A stretch of DNA of 44,436 bases. It comes from Balneolales bacterium. Its GTDB lineage: Bacteria > Bacteroidota > Rhodothermia > Balneolales > Natronogracilivirgulaceae. A program made the translations under genes and the position numbers. Shown here piece by piece: positions 34,649 through 43,125 of the stretch (its first letter is position 1; each line of letters begins with the position of its first letter). The stretch covers positions 1-44,436 of the forward strand of contig SLOL01000018.1 in NCBI GenBank assembly GCA_007132495.1. The letters run 5' to 3'. The notes beneath the pieces were generated by a model. The model was not told the origin of the DNA and ran no database searches. It saw nothing but the letters and a program-made list of their open reading frames with translations.

Positions 34649-36271
34649 CTCCATGTAAGGATAGGTCCAGTCCTTTGGTGGGTCGAACGTTTCTTTGATA
34701 GCACGAGTCGAGAGCCAGCGCAGCATGTTCTGCTTGCTGCCGGCCTTGTCATTAGTACCGGATCGCCGGGCGCCACCGAAAGGCTGTTGATTGACGACGG
34801 CGGCGGTTGGTTTGTCGTTGATATAGAAGTTGCCGGCGGCATCTCTGAGTATGTCCGACATTTTCTGGATGACATACCGGTTTTTAGCAAAAATGGCACC
34901 GGTCAGGCCGTATGGTGAAGTTTCGTTACAGAGTTTGAGCGTCTCCTCGAACTCATCATCCTTGTAAACATAGATGGTGAGTACCGGTCCGAAGATCTCC
35001 TCTTCCATGGTCTTAAACTTCGGATTGGAAGTAAGTATCACCGTAGGTTCCACAAAATAGCCCACAGAATCATCATAACCACCGCCGGCGATGATTTCAG
35101 CGTCGTCGGCTTCTTTTGCATAGTCAATATATCCGGTGATACTTTGAAAGGCTTTTTTGTCAATGACCGCGCCCATGAAGCAAGAGAAATCCTCCACATT
35201 TCCGGTTTTGATCTTCGCCACTTCTCCAGGTAGATGATCCCTGAATTCGGGCCAAATGGAATCCGGAACATACATCCGGGACGCTGCCGAACATTTTTGC
35301 CCCTGATACTCGAATGCGCCACGTATGGTAGCTGTGGTCAGCTCTTCAATATCAGCCGAGTTGTGTGCAAAAATAAAATCCTTGCCTCCGGTTTCACCCA
35401 CTATTCTCGGATACGAGTCATAATGTTCAACATTTTCGGAGATGGCCTTCCAGAGGTGATTAAAAGTCGCCTCTGATCCGGTGAACTGAAGTCCGGCAAA
35501 ATGGCGATTCTTCAGGACGGGACCGCTCACTGTGGGACCAGAACCCGGGAGGAAATTAATGACGCCATCAGGAAGTCCGGCTTCCTGAAGCAGCCGCATC
35601 ATATAATAGTTGGAAAAAATGGAACTGGTGGCCGGTTTCCAGAGCACGACATTGCCGCACATAGCCATGGACGTCGGAAGATTAACACCGATGGCGGTAA
35701 AATTAAACGGTGTTATGGCCAGGAGGAAGCCCTCCAGCGGCCGATACTCCACCCGGTTCCACATGCCGTCCGGTGAATATGGCTGGTCGGACATCACTCC
35801 GGTCAGATAATGTGCATTAAACCGGAAAAAATCAGCCAATTCTCCCACGGCTTCGATTTCGGCCTGATGGGGTGTTTTGGACTGGCCGAGCATGGTGGCC
35901 GCATTTATCGTATAGCGCCATGAATCCGTCAGCAGATCTGCCGCTTTCAGGAATACGGCAACCCGGTCCTCCCACGGAGTCGCCGCCCACTGGGAACGGG
36001 CATCCATGGCGGCCTCCATGGCCATTTCAACCTCCTTCTCCCCGGCCATATGCAATGTTCCGAGTTTATGCTCATGCTGATGGGGCAGGACTACAGGCCG
36101 GGTATCATCGGTCCGGACATCCTGTCCGCCAATGACCAGCGGAATGTCAATTTCCTGGGAGAGCATTCTTTTTATGGCGGCCTTGAGTCCTTCCCTTTCC
36201 GGCGTGCCGGGAGCATAAGAGTTATATGGTTCATTCTTCGGGATGGGTACGTTAAAATTCGCCTGGGTCAT
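34646..36271 (-). CDS. pruA: L-glutamate gamma-semialdehyde (P5C) dehydrogenase
   Basis: 541 residues. Aldehyde dehydrogenase signatures: ITPFNFTAIGVNLP (Rossmann/NAD), WKPATSS, GETGGKDFIF with the catalytic Glu, and FEYQGQKCSAASR with the nucleophilic Cys (about residue 325). The end (NQQPFGGARRSGTNDKAGSK) matches the P5CDH/RocA branch. It oxidises P5C to glutamate, the second step of proline catabolism. No proline dehydrogenase gene is in the window. Its stop codon belongs to a short motif repeated just downstream. Confidence 0.94.
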   Translation of the reverse strand: MTQANFNVPIPKNEPYNSYAPGTPEREGLKAAIKRMLSQEIDIPLVIGGQDVRTDDTRPVVLPHQHEHKLGTLHMAGEKEVEMAMEAAMDARSQWAATPWEDRVAVFLKAADLLTDSWRYTINAATMLGQSKTPHQAEIEAVGELADFFRFNAHYLTGVMSDQPYSPDGMWNRVEYRPLEGFLLAITPFNFTAIGVNLPTSMAMCGNVVLWKPATSSIFSNYYMMRLLQEAGLPDGVINFLPGSGPTVSGPVLKNRHFAGLQFTGSEATFNHLWKAISENVEHYDSYPRIVGETGGKDFIFAHNSADIEELTTATIRGAFEYQGQKCSAASRMYVPDSIWPEFRDHLPGEVAKIKTGNVEDFSCFMGAVIDKKAFQSITGYIDYAKEADDAEIIAGGGYDDSVGYFVEPTVILTSNPKFKTMEEEIFGPVLTIYVYKDDEFEETLKLCNETSPYGLTGAIFAKNRYVIQKMSDILRDAAGNFYINDKPTAAVVNQQPFGGARRSGTNDKAGSKQNMLRWLSTRAIKETFDPPKDWTYPYME

Positions 36272-36520
36272 TCCTTCTCCTGTTATTTTTAAATTTCAAT
36301 TAGACACGTTGAAAGCAATACATCGGCATTTGCAATGGTGAAAGTGTCATTACAATTATTCCATCGCAATTTAACAAAAATTTTCGCCTGGGCTACCTAT
36401 CCACTCAACAATAACCGAATACAGTGCATTCCCGCACTTAAGCGCAACCGTACATGATCGATCACCGGATACAACGAGTGACGAAGTTGCCTCCCGGAAG
36501 CAACGGATGTCGGAGTGCTA

Positions 36521-36617
36521 GCCGGACATTACGGATGTATAAACCCTTGCCGGATGCAACGGATGTATAAACCCTTGCCGGATGCAACGGATGTATGAAC
36601 GCTTGCCGGATGCAAAA
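36521..36617. repeat. 28-bp tandem repeat, about 3.4 units
   Basis: Units GCCGGATGCAACGGATGTAT plus AAACCCTT at 36521-36548, 36549-36576 and 36577-36604, then a partial unit to about 36617. Unit 1 has a few changes (GCCGGACATTACGG), unit 3 has GAACGCTT. The repeat is GC-rich in contrast to the AT-rich DNA after it. Minus-strand reading is open, but this is probably not coding. Confidence 0.85.
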
Positions 36618-37126
36618 TGGCCGAGTGATCGTACAAGCAGGTGGAAGTCCCCTCTTTCCATGCACTGATTTCAATTTTTCATACCATATTTTCACAATCA
36701 TACCTATTATCCTATTGAGATTTTTATATATCATTTATTTTGTTATTACTAAATACACAATAAAAAGCCCTTCCATCTTTGCTTCCAATAATTTTTTTGT
36801 AAAAATTTTTCTGAAAGCGATTTCCCCATTTTTTAAATCTCAGAAAAGCGCTTTTAGAACAATTTTATGGTATATCATGAATATTCGCCCCCTCTCTTTT
36901 ATCATCAAAAAAGCCCTTTCACATAATTCCTGATTTCTGCCCTGAGATACAATATGAAGCGATTTGAACGTTTATTTCGGAAAAATGGTTATATTGGCAA
37001 CGAAAGAGAGAAGAACAGAAAAAGGACAAATATGAATGATCTTCTTTCATAAAATAATTATCCGATTAATAAGGAAATAATTTTAAATAAAGATCAAGTA
37101 AGAACAATAAAACAAGGAGTAACAAA
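36618..37126. other. AT-rich intergenic stretch upstream of the small protein gene
   Basis: About 500 bp, much richer in A+T than the neighbours, with many T- and A-runs. AAAAAGCCCTT occurs twice (about 36763-36773 and 36908-36918). A frame open on the plus strand (36595-36933, 112 codons) starts inside the 28-bp repeat and is hydrophobic only because of A/T-rich codons; I do not call it. TTTG ... TATATTGG (about 36963-36999) resembles a Bacteroidota promoter for the gene at 37127. Confidence 0.4.
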
Positions 37127-37561
37127 ATGAGAAATCCTATCAATAACAGACCGGCAATAATATTTACCGCTTTGCTACCTTTGGCAATCGGAATTGCCAT
37201 ATTCTTGAATACAGATAACACAACCCCCACCCGTGATGCCGTAAGCAATTACGATCAGTGGACCGTACAGATTGACGATGTAACCTTCGCATCCGATTCT
37301 CTCGGTATGCTGACAGAGCAACTCTATGAAGAGGCTCACGGAGAGCGAAATGCCGAGGAGCTGGTATCCATCATCCGGAAGATCAATCGGGAGCTGGAGA
37401 ACGTAAATAATCCTTCAACACACTTGCTCACCGATCTGCTCCGTGATCTTTCTCTGGAGCATTCCGACAACCAGGTCCGACGCTACGCGTACCATGTCAT
37501 GATGACCGCTCTTGAATCCGAGCGCGAACCGTTCGATGCCGGCGACATCGCCGCGCATTGA
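37127..37561 (+). CDS. Small membrane-anchored or secreted protein of unknown function
   Basis: 144 residues. One hydrophobic segment near the N-terminus (RPAIIFTALLPLAIGIAIFL, about residues 8-27) acts as signal or anchor; the rest is acidic and probably helical (LTEQLYEEAHGERNAEELVS, HLLTDLLRDLSLEHSDN). I do not recognise a family. Unusually for this region it has a Shine-Dalgarno-like AGGAG 7 nt before the ATG, which supports the start. The SDR gene follows 61 bp downstream on the same strand, but there is no clear functional link. Confidence 0.7.
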   Translation: MRNPINNRPAIIFTALLPLAIGIAIFLNTDNTTPTRDAVSNYDQWTVQIDDVTFASDSLGMLTEQLYEEAHGERNAEELVSIIRKINRELENVNNPSTHLLTDLLRDLSLEHSDNQVRRYAYHVMMTALESEREPFDAGDIAAH

Positions 37562-37622
37562 TCGGATTTAAAAGAGAGACTCTTCGGCACGATTGCTATA
37601 TTGGGGTAAATGTGAGGTGTCT

Positions 37623-38369
37623 ATGGATTTCAGAAACAGATCCGTCATCGTCACAGGGTCGGCAAACGGCATCGGCCGCTGTGTGGCAGAAAAATTCGCA
37701 CATGAACAGGCGCGTGTTATCATTGCCGACATTGACCGTGACCATGGAGAGCAGACAGCCTCCAACATCCGGAGTCGAGGTGGCGATGCCCATTTCCTTC
37801 ATGCCGACATGGCCGATCCCGATTCAGTGAACACATTGATCAGCGGCACGGCAGAGCGCTGCGGTACGATTGACATCCTGATCAACAATGCCGGCATATC
37901 GGCGTTCACCCCCATTGATGAGTTAACTGTTGAACAGTGGGATCACATCCTGAATACCAATCTGCGGGGATATTTTCTTTGCGCACGTGCATCGGCCGGC
38001 ATCATGCGCAAAAACGGAGGCGGATCGATCATCAACATTGCCTCCACCCGTGCGTTGATGTCAGAGCCGGACTCCGAGGCCTATGCGGCGTCAAAAGGCG
38101 GTGTTCTCGCCCTGACCCATGCCATGTCGGCTTCCCTGGCTGAAGACCGGATCCGGGTCAACTGCATCAGTCCGGGCTGGATCCAGACCGGCGACTACGA
38201 TAAGCTGCGCGACATCGACCATGAGCAGCATCCCTCCCGCCGGGTCGGAAAGCCGGATGATATCGCCCGGGCCTGCCTTTTTCTCGCTGACCCGGAGAAT
38301 GACTTCATCACCGGGGAAAATCTGGTCATCGACGGCGGCATGACCCGCAAGATGATCTATGCGCATTAA
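37623..38369 (+). CDS. SDR family oxidoreductase
   Basis: 248 residues from the ATG at 37623 (MDFRNRSVIVTGSANGIGRC); an upstream in-frame ATG at 37593 is less likely. Classical short-chain dehydrogenase: TGSANGIG (cofactor), NNAGISAFT, catalytic Ser in NIASTRA, YAASKGG (YxxxK) and SPGWIQTG. The end GENLVIDGGM is usual. Substrate cannot be told from sequence; the family includes many 3-oxoacyl or sugar dehydrogenases. Convergent with the TonB receptor. Confidence 0.92.
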   Translation: MDFRNRSVIVTGSANGIGRCVAEKFAHEQARVIIADIDRDHGEQTASNIRSRGGDAHFLHADMADPDSVNTLISGTAERCGTIDILINNAGISAFTPIDELTVEQWDHILNTNLRGYFLCARASAGIMRKNGGGSIINIASTRALMSEPDSEAYAASKGGVLALTHAMSASLAEDRIRVNCISPGWIQTGDYDKLRDIDHEQHPSRRVGKPDDIARACLFLADPENDFITGENLVIDGGMTRKMIYAH

Positions 38370-38405
38370 AAGCGGGCTCTTCACTGCGGCAAGTATGCAG
38401 CGAAG

Positions 38406-38530
38406 CCGGCATCACAAATTCACTTCCGGCCAATCAGGCCAGCGGAATTTACATCCGGTATCGCGGACCATACGGGGTGCCGTCACGCTCGACCAGTATG
38501 AAACAAATCCGGCATCACAAATTTACTTCC
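38406..38530. repeat. Direct repeat carrying a copy of the receptor gene's 3' end
   Basis: A 22-bp sequence (CCGGCATCACAAATT, then C or T, then ACTTCC) occurs at 38406-38427 and at 38509-38530. The second copy covers the last codons and stop of the TonB receptor (EVNL*); the first copy, 103 bp downstream on the minus strand, still encodes EVNL and a stop. One mismatch only. Confidence 0.8.
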
Positions 38531-40701
38531 AGTCCGGCGCGGACCCAGCGTCCCGGCTGAGGGACATTGGCGATGTCAAAATAGCGGGTATCCAGGGCGT
38601 TGGAAGCCTCCCCGAATAGCCGCACCACGCCGATTTCATAAAATAGAGTGAGGTTCACCATCCAGAACGGTTCAAAAGGTCTTGTATCCGTAAATTCACC
38701 ATCCTCAAAAAGCATATAACTTCCGGCGCGATCCTGCCATGATGCCGATGTGCGGATCCCTGCCCGCTCGGTAACCCGGAGGGAGAGGATCAAATCCAGT
38801 TTGTGATTAAGATGATCCAGGGCGTAGTTGGAGATAAAATCACCGCTTTGTTTATTTGCATGCAGATAAGTGTACTGTATGGAGAAGGTGCTTGCGGGCG
38901 ATTTAAATCCGGGGCTAGCGCCTGAGTCTGAACCTGTTCCTGAGTCTGAGTCTGTTCCTGAGCCTGAGCCTGTTCCTGAGTCTGAGCCTGTTCCTGAGTC
39001 TGAACCTGTTCCCGAGCCCGAACTTGATCCGGAATTCGTCTCCATACCCGGTGCTGCCCCCCGAATGCCGGTTAAGCTCCCCAACGGAATGGTAATTCCT
39101 GTCTCGACACCGCTGGTGGTAACCTCGGTGAGGTTTTCGCTCCGCCAGAGGTCATCGCCCGGACTGCGAATCCAGTCGATCATGTTGCTTCCCCATCGCC
39201 GGAAAACGGCCACATCGAACTGCACTCCCCGCCGACTGCCTTTCACCCCGGTCTCCACCGATACGGCTTCTTCGGGCAGGAGGTCGGGATTGCCCAGGTT
39301 ACCCGGACCGCTGTAATAGAGATCGGTAAAAGTCGGAAGCCTGAGGGTTCTATTGGCCGTGGCATACCATCGCAACTGTTCATGAAACTGCCATCCGAGA
39401 TCGACACCGGGAAAAAGTACAGGCCGGTCGAGATCGGTATTGGTGTATATCAATGTACCGGCCGAAAGCGAAAAAGGGCCGTGGGCAATCGATTGTTCAA
39501 GCATCAGGCTCAAGCCGCTCCGGTCATAGGCATGGGTGAACCAGGCATCGTCATAGCCGGAGACCCTCCGGGGCCCGGACATGGGTTCTCCAAGTACATT
39601 ACTGTATATATGCTCATAGCGATAGTCAAGGCCCACGGAGCTGGTTCCCAGACGGTTGATATGCGCCCAGTTCAGAGAGGCGCCGACGATATCGGTCCGG
39701 TGGTAATTGTGCCCCTGATACCAGTCGGGGGCTTCATGGCGAAACAGTTCGAAGCGGTCGTGATGCCGCCGCCAGTAGACCGTCGGAGTCAAATGAGGCG
39801 AGCCCTCCGGAAGCCATCGAAGCGAAGCAAAACCCGAGCGGGTATGTTCAAATTGATCGGGAAACCTCGGTGTGTAGAAGCTGTTGGCTCCGAATGCTTT
39901 TTCATTATATCCGGCCTGGAGGTCGAGTCGACCGGAATCCAGGCCGAGCTTTGAGCGATAAAAGAGGTTGCCGGTAGTAAAATCAGTATTGTCGGTAAAC
40001 CCGTCGCTGGTCATACCGTTAACGGAGAGGTGGTGGGTCAGCGGTCCGGTGCCGAAACCGGTTGCGATTCCGGCCGATCCGAAACCGTGCTGGCCGCCGG
40101 TGATTGAAGCGCTTAACCGGGGATCGCCCGGCTCTTTGGTGATGATATTAACAGCGCCGTTGAAAGCGTTGGGACCAAAAATCCGTGCACCGGGTCCGTG
40201 GAGCACCTCGATACGCTCAATACTTTGCAGGTCGACCGGCACATTGAGGTTATGATGGCCGGTCTGGGGATCGGTCACATTCACACCGTTAAGGAGGATC
40301 AGCGTCTGGTCAAATGTGCCACCCCGCACACTAACATCCGACTGCATCCCGTAGGTACCCCGGTGCCGGATATCGAGGCTTCGGATCTGTGAAAGCAGTC
40401 CGGCCAGATCATGCGAGGCTGATTCGCTGATAAACTGCCTGTCGAGTACCCGGATGGACCGGCGAAGATCCGAATGACGCACCGGGACGCGCTGTGCACT
40501 GATGACCACCTCTTCCAGATCGCGGGTCAGTACCGTATCGGGCGAGACTACGATGCGGGGCTGATCGGCCTCCGGTTTCATGTACGCATTTTCTGAAACC
40601 GATCCAAAGTATGAAATCTCTTTGGCCATCACTCCGCTGTCCGGCGATAAAAACAGCAGCATAGCCATGCCCCAAAAAAAAGGAATCTTTATAAAGCGCA
40701 T
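38515..40701 (-). CDS. TonB-dependent outer-membrane receptor (BtuB-like)
   Basis: 728 residues from the ATG at 40701; the open frame reaches 40761 but the inner start begins a signal peptide (MRFIKIPFFWGMAMLLFLSP). A plug domain follows: LEEVVISAQRVPVRHSDLRR, DVSVRGGTFDQTLILLNGVN and IERIEVLHGPGARIFGPNAFNG, then IITKEPG, the marks of this family. The rest is a beta-barrel of about 22 strands. Similar proteins take up cobalamin, siderophores or other large ligands; the ligand here is unknown. An 18-bp repeat encodes a Gly/Ser/Thr/Asp tract in one barrel loop. It lies 139 bp downstream of glnS, and a copy of its 3' end is duplicated downstream. Confidence 0.92.
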   Translation of the reverse strand: MRFIKIPFFWGMAMLLFLSPDSGVMAKEISYFGSVSENAYMKPEADQPRIVVSPDTVLTRDLEEVVISAQRVPVRHSDLRRSIRVLDRQFISESASHDLAGLLSQIRSLDIRHRGTYGMQSDVSVRGGTFDQTLILLNGVNVTDPQTGHHNLNVPVDLQSIERIEVLHGPGARIFGPNAFNGAVNIITKEPGDPRLSASITGGQHGFGSAGIATGFGTGPLTHHLSVNGMTSDGFTDNTDFTTGNLFYRSKLGLDSGRLDLQAGYNEKAFGANSFYTPRFPDQFEHTRSGFASLRWLPEGSPHLTPTVYWRRHHDRFELFRHEAPDWYQGHNYHRTDIVGASLNWAHINRLGTSSVGLDYRYEHIYSNVLGEPMSGPRRVSGYDDAWFTHAYDRSGLSLMLEQSIAHGPFSLSAGTLIYTNTDLDRPVLFPGVDLGWQFHEQLRWYATANRTLRLPTFTDLYYSGPGNLGNPDLLPEEAVSVETGVKGSRRGVQFDVAVFRRWGSNMIDWIRSPGDDLWRSENLTEVTTSGVETGITIPLGSLTGIRGAAPGMETNSGSSSGSGTGSDSGTGSDSGTGSGSGTDSDSGTGSDSGASPGFKSPASTFSIQYTYLHANKQSGDFISNYALDHLNHKLDLILSLRVTERAGIRTSASWQDRAGSYMLFEDGEFTDTRPFEPFWMVNLTLFYEIGVVRLFGEASNALDTRYFDIANVPQPGRWVRAGLEVNL
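38921..39028 (-). repeat. 18-bp coding repeat in the TonB receptor
   Basis: Six successive 18-bp units (plus strand CCTGAGTCTGAACCTGTT and close variants) at 38921-38938, 38939-38956, 38957-38974, 38975-38992, 38993-39010 and 39011-39028. On the coding strand they give GTGSDS-type hexapeptides. The changes are mostly silent or Asp/Gly swaps, so the reading frame and charge are kept. Confidence 0.9.
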
Positions 40702-40819
40702 AACAGCACGCCTCTTATTTATAAACGGTCCTTTGTCACCATCTGGAAGTTGCGTATCCATATGTCCAATATCTACAGTCCATTTGCATTACCTGTTCAG
40801 TACTGTAAGATAATCATAC

Positions 40820-40852
40820 GAAGAAGAAATACGCACCCGTTATTTCTTCTTC
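40820..40852 (-). terminator. Hairpin overlapping the glnS stop codon
   Basis: Minus strand GAAGAAGAAATA and TATTTCTTCTTC form a perfect 12-bp stem with a 9-nt loop. The upstream arm is the last Lys codons plus stop of glnS (ATG AAG AAG AAA TAA), so the terminator is built from coding sequence. The stem is mostly A/T, so it is of moderate strength. Confidence 0.6.
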
Positions 40853-42552
40853 ATTTTGGCCCAGGTATCACGGAGGGTGACGGTCCGGTTGAAAACCGGC
40901 TTCTCGCGGGTGGAATACTTGTCCGGATAGTAGTACCCCTTGCGCATGAACTGGAAATACGGCAGGTTGTCGCCCGACTTCTCCGTTGAGGCAAAATCAT
41001 CCGCCAATGCGGGTTCAGCGCAGGCGGCCGGAGCGATATTCAGGCTATCGGGGTTCACATAATCAGTGAATACTCCCTCCTGCTTTGCGGCCTCCTCGAC
41101 CGGTTTCTCCACATTGAAAAGCCGGTCATATTCGCGGACTTCGATGTGGTGTACATGCGGAATGCTGACCCAGTGCAGCGTCCCTTTGGCCTTGATTCCG
41201 GAGTTGTCGCTGCCGCTGCGGCTTTCGGGGTGATACCGGCAATGGACTTCGGTCACATTCCCGCCGTTGTCCTTGACAAAATCATCACAAGTGATGATAA
41301 AGGCGCTTTTCAGCCGTACGTTGCGTCCGACAGCCAGACGGAAAAACTTTTTGGGCGGATCCTCCATGAAGTCGGCCCGTTCGATGTAGAGTTCGCGGCC
41401 GAACGGAATCATCCGGCTGCCGGCGGTTTCATCCTCGGGGTTATTCTCGCTTTCCAGCTCTTCGAATTTGTCTTCGGGCCAGTTGGTGATCACCAGTTTG
41501 ATGGGATCAAACACCACCATCCGCCGCAACGATATTTTGTTGAGGTGCTCCCGGGCGCAGAACTCCAGCAGTGACACATCGATCAGGTTATCCCGTTTGG
41601 CAACGCCGATACGGGTGCAAAAATCACGAATGGCTTCCGGAGTAAAGCCGCGGCGACGTAATCCGGAGATTGTCGGCATGCGGGGATCATCCCAGCCGTC
41701 CACGTACTTCTTTTCCACCAATTCCCGCAACCGCCTTTTGCTCATGATAGTATACGACATATTAAGCCGGGCGAACTCATACTGTTTCGATGGAAAGAGC
41801 TCCAGTTTGTCAATAAACCAGTCATAGAGCTCTCTGTGCGACATAAACTCAAGTGTACAGAGTGAGTGGGTGATTTTTTCGATGGCGTCGCTTTGTCCGT
41901 GAGCCATATCGTAGGTCGGATAGATGCACCATTCATCACCGGTGCGATGATGGGAAGCGAACTTGATGCGATAGATGACCGGATCCCGCATCAGCATATT
42001 AGGCGAGGCCATATCGATTTTAGCGCGGAGGGTGCGGGTCTCCTCCTCAAACTCACCGGCACGCATCCGCCGGAAAAGATCCTCGCTCTCCTCCGGGTCG
42101 CGATCGCGATACTGGCTGTCGGTACCCGGCCGGGTCGGGGTTCCCTTGCCGGCGGCGATCTCCTCCGAAGTAGAGTCATCGACATAGGCAAAACCCTTGC
42201 GGATAAGCCGGATGGCAAACTCGAAAAGCTGTTCAAAATAGTCACTGGCGTACAGCTCCTTCGCCCATTCATAACCGAGCCAATTGACATCATGCTTGAT
42301 GCTCTCAACATACTCGATCGTTTCGGTGACGGGATTAGTGTCGTCAAAACGCAGGTTGGTTTCGCCGCCGTATTTATCGGCCAGACCGAAATTGACCGAT
42401 ATGGACTTGGCGTGTCCGATATGCAGATAGCCATTCGGTTCCGGCGGGAAGCGTGTGAGAACCGATGAGTGCCTGCCCTCCTTCAGGTCACGTTCAATAA
42501 TTTCTTCCAGAAAATTTTTGGAGTTTCGTTCCTCTGCGGTGTTATCGGACAT
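40840..42552 (-). CDS. glnS: Glutaminyl-tRNA synthetase
   Basis: 570 residues. Class I signature HIGHAKS (H44-H47, in PNGYLHIGHAKS), the second class I motif as MSKRR in IMSKRRL (about residue 270), LRFDDTNP, and an anticodon-binding beta-barrel C-terminal half ending near NRTVTLRDTWAKM. It matches bacterial GlnRS (E. coli-like length 550) and not GluRS. Charges tRNA-Gln directly. Upstream, five copies of a 28-bp repeat stand between the start and a candidate promoter; the terminator overlaps its 3' end. Confidence 0.96.
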   Translation of the reverse strand: MSDNTAEERNSKNFLEEIIERDLKEGRHSSVLTRFPPEPNGYLHIGHAKSISVNFGLADKYGGETNLRFDDTNPVTETIEYVESIKHDVNWLGYEWAKELYASDYFEQLFEFAIRLIRKGFAYVDDSTSEEIAAGKGTPTRPGTDSQYRDRDPEESEDLFRRMRAGEFEEETRTLRAKIDMASPNMLMRDPVIYRIKFASHHRTGDEWCIYPTYDMAHGQSDAIEKITHSLCTLEFMSHRELYDWFIDKLELFPSKQYEFARLNMSYTIMSKRRLRELVEKKYVDGWDDPRMPTISGLRRRGFTPEAIRDFCTRIGVAKRDNLIDVSLLEFCAREHLNKISLRRMVVFDPIKLVITNWPEDKFEELESENNPEDETAGSRMIPFGRELYIERADFMEDPPKKFFRLAVGRNVRLKSAFIITCDDFVKDNGGNVTEVHCRYHPESRSGSDNSGIKAKGTLHWVSIPHVHHIEVREYDRLFNVEKPVEEAAKQEGVFTDYVNPDSLNIAPAACAEPALADDFASTEKSGDNLPYFQFMRKGYYYPDKYSTREKPVFNRTVTLRDTWAKMKKK

Positions 42553-42555
42553 GAA

Positions 42556-42695
42556 AAAGTGCTTTAGGTTAGAAAGTTGATTCGAAGTGCTTTAGGTTAG
42601 AAAATTGATTCGAAGTGCTTTAGGCTAGAAAGTTCATTCGAAGTGCTTTAGGTTAGAAAATTGATTCGAAGTGCTTTAGGCTAGAAAGTTCATTC
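42556..42695 (-). repeat. Five tandem 28-bp repeats in the glnS leader
   Basis: Units at 42556-42583, 42584-42611, 42612-42639, 42640-42667 and 42668-42695. Consensus on the plus strand is GAAGTGCTTTAGGyTAGAAA followed by rTTsATTC. Units 3 and 5 (GGCTAG, GTTCATTC) are identical, as are 2 and 4 (GGTTAG, ATTGATTC); unit 1 is like 2 with one change. Unit 1 ends at the glnS ATG with only three bases between. So most of the leader is repeat. Confidence 0.95.
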
Positions 42696-43125
42696 GGGGT
42701 TACTGATTTGCGAATGTTATTGATTCGCGGATTTTGAATTTCGGGAGTGCTACTCTCCAAGTGCATTAAATATTCCAAAGATAGCCATTAAAAAGGAGAA
42801 CACCATTCATGCAAGCGTGAAAACCGCAGCGACGATGTGATTCCATTAACCCGGGTATCTGACTCAGTTAAAGCCAAGCGGTGCGATGAATATGGCGTAT
42901 TTCCAAAACACTTGCCTAAAAATATGTAATACATTATTCTATGATAAAGATACAAAAAGGGAAAAATGGGTATAAGAAGAGCACACACGGGCGGAAACAG
43001 TAAGAAGGGAGTTGAATAATAGTATCGTTGAGAAGCAAGTAATTCGTCCGTGATATGCCTGTGTTCTGACTGTGACTCACAAGGCGGAGCTATAACCTAA
43101 GGGTGGGAAAACCGGCTTTTATGAG
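42696..43125. other. Intergenic region between glnS and the integron integrase
   Basis: About 430 bp. It contains the candidate glnS promoter (separate entry) and a small inverted repeat GCGAAT-GTTATTG-ATTCGC near 42711-42735. No tRNA, attC-like or coding structure was found, and nothing identifiable lies just downstream of the integrase. Confidence 0.45.
42776..42783 (-). promoter_or_regulatory. Candidate -7 box of the glnS promoter
   Basis: TATCTTTG on the minus strand fits the Bacteroidota -7 consensus TAnnTTTG exactly. A matching -33 TTG at the usual 17-23 nt is not evident (nearest TTG is about 28 nt upstream). If used, the transcript would start near 42770 and carry all five 28-bp repeats in its 5' leader. 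Confidence 0.35.

Noticed and set aside
36595-36933. 112-codon plus-strand ORF in the AT-rich region
   Set aside because: It starts inside the 28-bp repeat, has composition typical of A/T-rich random sequence and no recognisable domain.
37032-37052. Six-codon ORF (MNDLLS) as a leader peptide of the gene at 37127
   Set aside because: No attenuator hairpin or run of regulatory codons; short frames are expected by chance in such AT-rich DNA.
42556-42695. 28-bp glnS repeats as a CRISPR array
   Set aside because: The units are directly adjacent with no spacers.
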